A stretch of DNA of 64,000 nt from an alpha proteobacterium BAL199 (lineage in GTDB: Bacteria; Pseudomonadota; Alphaproteobacteria; Thalassobaculales; Thalassobaculaceae): assembly GCA_000171835.1 (NCBI GenBank), contig ABHC01000020.1, positions 1 to 64,000 of the forward strand. The letters run 5' to 3'. Made by a program: the position numbers and the translations under genes. Numbering within the stretch: position 1 is the first letter of the stretch; each line of letters begins with the position of its first letter. Shown here piece after piece: positions 60,971-64,000 of the stretch. The notes beneath the pieces are model-generated. The model had not been told where the DNA came from. It saw only the letters and a program-made list of their open reading frames with translations, and did no database searches.

Positions 60971-61807
60971 ATGAGTGGTTTGGCCTTCACCAAGATGCAC
61001 GGCCTCGGCAACGACTTCGTCGTGGTCGACGGGCGGGTGCACCCGGCGACGTTGTCCGAGGTCCAGTACCGGGCGGTCGGCGACCGGCGGCGCGGCGTGG
61101 GCTACGACCAGTTCCTGACGATCCTGCCGGCGCGCAACGGCGGTACCGCCTACATGGCGATCCACAACCCGGATGGCACCGAGGCCCAGGCCTGCGGCAA
61201 CGGCACGCGCTGCGTCGCCGCCGTGCTGATGGGCGAGACCGGGCAGAGCGAAGTGGCGATCGAAACGATCGCCGGTCGGCTGATCTGCACCGACGCCGGC
61301 GACGGCCGGGTGACGGTCGACATGGGGCCGGCCAACCTTGACTGGCGCGCGATTCCGTTGGCGTCCGATACCGACACGCTGTCGGTGACCGTGCCCGAGG
61401 CGGGCACCTTCGGCCCGGCGACCGCCGTTAACATGGGCAACCCGCACGCGGTGTTCTTCGTGCCGGACGCCGAGGCGGTCGATTTGAGCACCGTCGGCCC
61501 GCGCATCGAGCACAGCGCAGTGTTTCCCGAGCGGGCGAACATCGAGTTCGTGACCGTTCTGGCCCGCGACCGCCTGCGCATGCGGGTGTGGGAACGCAGC
61601 GCCGGCATCACCCAGGCCTGCGGCTCCGGCGCCTGCGCGGCGTTGGTGGCGGCGGTCCGGCGCGGCCTGACCGAGCGGCGGGCCACCGTCGTTCTGGACG
61701 GCGGGCCGCTGGAGATCTTCTGGCGTTCGGACGGGCATGTTGAAATGACCGGGCCGGTGGCGACGAGTTTTGCGGGGACCCTTGATGACAGGCTCCTGGC
61801 CGGTTGA
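60971..61807 (+). CDS. dapF: Diaminopimelate epimerase
   Basis: 278 residues. LAFTKMHGLGNDFVVVDGR start, first catalytic Cys in NPDGTEAQACGNGTRC, second in TQACGSGACAALVAAV. Epimerises LL- to meso-diaminopimelate for lysine and peptidoglycan. ATG 60971 chosen because it directly precedes the conserved start. First of a likely dapF-2H-mtaB-ftsY cluster; dapF-mtaB-ftsY is a common alphaproteobacterial order. Confidence 0.96.
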   Translation: MSGLAFTKMHGLGNDFVVVDGRVHPATLSEVQYRAVGDRRRGVGYDQFLTILPARNGGTAYMAIHNPDGTEAQACGNGTRCVAAVLMGETGQSEVAIETIAGRLICTDAGDGRVTVDMGPANLDWRAIPLASDTDTLSVTVPEAGTFGPATAVNMGNPHAVFFVPDAEAVDLSTVGPRIEHSAVFPERANIEFVTVLARDRLRMRVWERSAGITQACGSGACAALVAAVRRGLTERRATVVLDGGPLEIFWRSDGHVEMTGPVATSFAGTLDDRLLAG

Positions 61808-61838
61808 TGGCGGCCGCAAAGGCGGGCGGGCAACGACA

Positions 61839-62372
61839 ATGTCTTTAAGTGTTCTGGCCCGGCCGCGGCTGACGGCGGCCGATGCGGCCTGGGTACGGGT
61901 GCTGCGCGACCGGCACGCCAGCGGGCTGGACGCCCCGGAAATCGGACCGCATGTGACGCTGGTGTTTCCAACGGAATCGACCGACGCCACCACTGCCACA
62001 GGGCATCTCGCGGTGGTGGCCGGCGAGACAGCTGCTTTCTCCCTGGCGTTCCGCTGCGCGCTGCCGGTGCTCGATCCGCAATCCGGCGGCACCTACATCT
62101 ATCTGGTTCCGGACGAAGGGTTCTCTACCCTGGTTCGGTTGCACGACCGGCTGTACTCCGGGCCGTTCGCCGACGCCCTGAACCTGGACATCCCCTACAT
62201 CCCGCACATCACCCTCGGGCGGATCGCCGAGGCCAAGCTGGCGCGGGCGCTGGCCGACGATCTGAACAGCCAGGAGCCGGAAATCCAGGCTCGCCTGGAG
62301 ACCGTGGAGCTGTTCCATCTGGACCGGAAAGGCCCGGCCCGGCGGCTTGCGGAGATCGCCCTGCGGGGCTGA
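61839..62372 (+). CDS. 2H phosphoesterase superfamily protein (2'-5' RNA ligase-like)
   Basis: 177 residues. Two HxT motifs, GPHVTLVFPTE (about 39-49) and IPHITLGRIAEA (about 127-138), in the spacing of 2H phosphoesterases such as LigT and CPDases. Hydrolyses or ligates 2',5'- or cyclic phosphate bonds, real substrate unknown. It sits between dapF and mtaB, a spot more often without this gene. Confidence 0.85.
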   Translation: MSLSVLARPRLTAADAAWVRVLRDRHASGLDAPEIGPHVTLVFPTESTDATTATGHLAVVAGETAAFSLAFRCALPVLDPQSGGTYIYLVPDEGFSTLVRLHDRLYSGPFADALNLDIPYIPHITLGRIAEAKLARALADDLNSQEPEIQARLETVELFHLDRKGPARRLAEIALRG

Positions 62373-62435
62373 CCCGACGGTGCTGCGGCCGGCGAAGGGC
62401 TTGCATTCGCCCGTCGGCGCGGGCATCTACCGGCC

Positions 62436-63728
62436 ATGACCCACGAATCGCCTCAGCAGGCACCCGGCGCCAACCGGGTCGAGACCTTCGGCTGTCGGCT
62501 GAACGCCTACGAGTCCGAGGTGATCCGCGGGCATCTGGACGCCGCTGGCAAGTCCGGCACCATCGTGGTCAACACCTGCGCCGTCACTTCCGAAGCCGAA
62601 CGCCAGGCCCGCCAGTCGATCCGCCGGCTGGCGCGCGAGAATCCAGGTGCCGAGATCGTGGTCACCGGCTGCGCCGCGCAGATCGATCCGGCGCGCTACG
62701 CCGCGATCGACGGCGTGACCCGGGTTGTCGGCAACGAAGAGAAGATGCAGGCCGGCACCTGGAGCGACACCGCGCCGCCGGCTATCCACGTCACCGATAT
62801 CATGGAAGTGCGCGAGACCGCCGCGCACCTGGTCTCAGAGTTCGACGGCCGCGCCCGCGCGTTCGTCCAGGTCCAGCAGGGCTGCGACCACCGCTGCACC
62901 TTCTGCATCATCCCTTACGGGCGCGGCAACAGCCGCTCGGTGCCGATCGGCGCCATCGTCGAGCAGGTCCGCGCCCTGGCGGCCGGCGGCTATCGCGAGA
63001 TCGTACTGACCGGGGTCGACGTCACCTCCTTCGGCGGCGACCTGCCGGGCCGGCCCTCGCTGGGCCAGATGATGCGCCGGCTGCTGGCCCTGGTGCCGGA
63101 GCTGGAGCGGCTGCGGCTGTCCTCGGTCGATCCGGTGGAGATCGACGAGGATCTGTTCCGGCTGATCGCCGACGAGCCCCGGCTGATGCCGCATCTGCAT
63201 CTGTCGCTGCAGGCCGGCGACGACATGGTGTTGAAGCGCATGAAGCGCCGGCACCTGCGCGACGACGTGTTCCGGCTGGTGGAGCGGGTGCGGGCGCTGC
63301 GCCCCGGCACCGCGTTCGGCGCCGACGTGATCGCCGGCTTCCCGACCGAAAGCGACGCGATGTTCGAGAACACCGCGGCATTGCTGACCGACCTCGGCAT
63401 CCAGCATCTGCACGTGTTTCCGTATTCGCCGCGGCCCGGCACGCCGGCCGCCCGGATGCCGCAGGTGCCCGGTGACATCCGCAAGGCGCGGGCCGCCCGG
63501 CTGCGGGATATCGGTGCCGCCAACCTCGAGTCCTGGACGGCCGGGCTGGTCGGACGAGACGACCGGGTGCTGATCGAGGTCGACGGGGCCGGTCGGGGCG
63601 AGAGCTTCGCGCCGATCGTGCTGGAGGCCGGGCCAGCTGTGGCGGCTGGTACGGTGGTGCCGGTAACGCTGCTCGGCGTCGAGGGCGGGCGGCTGATCGG
63701 CCGGCCGTGGATCCGCGCCGCCGCATGA
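62436..63728 (+). CDS. mtaB: tRNA t6A37 C2-methylthiotransferase MtaB
   Basis: 430 residues. N-terminal UPF0004 domain with ETFGCRLNAYESEVIRGHLD, VVNTCAVTSEAERQARQS and VVTGCAAQIDP, giving three Cys for one [4Fe-4S] cluster. Radical SAM motif CDHRCTFC (about 151) for the other. C-terminal TRAM domain ends LLGVEGGRLIGRPWI. The CRLN in place of CQMN and short length separate MtaB from MiaB and RimO. Converts t6A37 to ms2t6A37 in tRNAs. It is 10 bp upstream of ftsY. Confidence 0.95.
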   Translation: MTHESPQQAPGANRVETFGCRLNAYESEVIRGHLDAAGKSGTIVVNTCAVTSEAERQARQSIRRLARENPGAEIVVTGCAAQIDPARYAAIDGVTRVVGNEEKMQAGTWSDTAPPAIHVTDIMEVRETAAHLVSEFDGRARAFVQVQQGCDHRCTFCIIPYGRGNSRSVPIGAIVEQVRALAAGGYREIVLTGVDVTSFGGDLPGRPSLGQMMRRLLALVPELERLRLSSVDPVEIDEDLFRLIADEPRLMPHLHLSLQAGDDMVLKRMKRRHLRDDVFRLVERVRALRPGTAFGADVIAGFPTESDAMFENTAALLTDLGIQHLHVFPYSPRPGTPAARMPQVPGDIRKARAARLRDIGAANLESWTAGLVGRDDRVLIEVDGAGRGESFAPIVLEAGPAVAAGTVVPVTLLGVEGGRLIGRPWIRAAA

Positions 63729-63738
63729 GGATGTCCGA

Positions 63739-64000
63739 ATGAGTGCCGAGCCCGCGTCGCCGGAACGCAAGGGCTGGTTCGCCCGGCTGCGCGATGGATT
63801 GGCGAAGTCGTCGCGCCGGCTGGCCGACGGCATCACCAGTCTGTTCGTCAAGCGCCGGCTGGATGCGGCCACGCTGGAGGAACTCGAAGACCTGCTGATC
63901 ACCGCCGATCTCGGGGTCGAGACCGCGGCGAAGCTCACGGCCAACCTAGCCCGCGAGAAATTCGACAAGGAGGTCACCGGCGATGAGGTGCGTGCGGCGT
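63739..64000 (+). CDS. ftsY: Signal recognition particle receptor FtsY (5' part)
   Basis: First 87 codons only; the gene runs off the window. KGWFARLRDGLAKSSRRLAD and GITSLFVKRRLDAATLEELE, then LLITADLGVETAAKLTANLA match the N domain start of FtsY. The acidic A domain seen in E. coli is nearly absent, as usual in alphaproteobacteria. With Ffh (56915-58402) it targets membrane proteins. An ATG at 63731 runs immediately into a stop and is not used. Confidence 0.93.
   Translation, partial: MSAEPASPERKGWFARLRDGLAKSSRRLADGITSLFVKRRLDAATLEELEDLLITADLGVETAAKLTANLAREKFDKEVTGDEVRAA

Overview
The window is GC-rich chromosomal DNA of an alphaproteobacterium, most likely from the Rhodospirillales-like lineages. 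The signs are a RegB/RegA redox two-component pair, the order ffh-rpsP-rimM-trmD-rplS, a leuC-leuD-leuB block, dapF-mtaB-ftsY, and dispersed extragenic repeats built on a CGTCATCCCGG core. The exact genus cannot be told from the sequence alone.

Left third (1-21.9 kb) is a heavily rearranged accessory region. It starts with an intact ISL3-family element, then an IS6-family element (first of three 816-bp copies encoding identical transposases) that cuts off a second, inverted and frameshifted ISL3 copy. Next comes a toxin-antitoxin-like pair (Xre-ASCH plus PIN-GNAT), whose last codons are supplied by the ISL3 end. A solute-import and oxidation block follows: a peptide/opine-type ABC transporter (solute-binding protein, two permeases, fused double ATPase) beside four genes for a flavoprotein oxidase of the HcnABC/opine-oxidase type plus an extra DAO-family oxidase. 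The second IS6 copy truncates a creA homologue. After it lies an IS graveyard: IS5 remnant, frameshifted IS110 remnant, complete IS630, IS3 remnant and IS21 remnant. This graveyard contains one AT-richer methyltransferase gene and ends inside a broken PAS/GAF sensor gene.

Middle (23.5-43.3 kb): regB and regA; a compact operon for activated sulfate and its use (sulfotransferase, cysC, sat) with an overlapping pyruvate kinase gene; and a divergent large relative of the sulfotransferase. Two neighbouring genes, a degenerate EAL protein and an outer-membrane beta-barrel, each carry one in-frame stop. Then a prophage scar (terminase scrap, DUF3489 gene, ParB-methyltransferase preceded by a ladder of decamer repeats), the third IS6 copy in inverted orientation, a CheZ-like 3' scrap, and a membrane spermidine-synthase-like protein. 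Divergent from the last is the most striking locus: two 65-residue peptides with near-identical C-terminal parts ending in two cysteines, followed by an overlapping HprK-like kinase, a PqqD-like peptide-binding protein and a nucleotidyltransferase-like protein. This looks like a small peptide-modification system.

Right third (43.3-64 kb) is ordinary core genome: tRNA-Gly, cytochrome c, pdxY-kynA, asd, leuB/leuD/leuC, an HxlR regulator facing a GFA-family gene, the ffh-rpsP-rimM-trmD-rplS translation operon with a terminator, glutathione transferase, TM2 protein, an Ldh-type oxidoreductase, and dapF-2H phosphoesterase-mtaB-ftsY running off the right edge.
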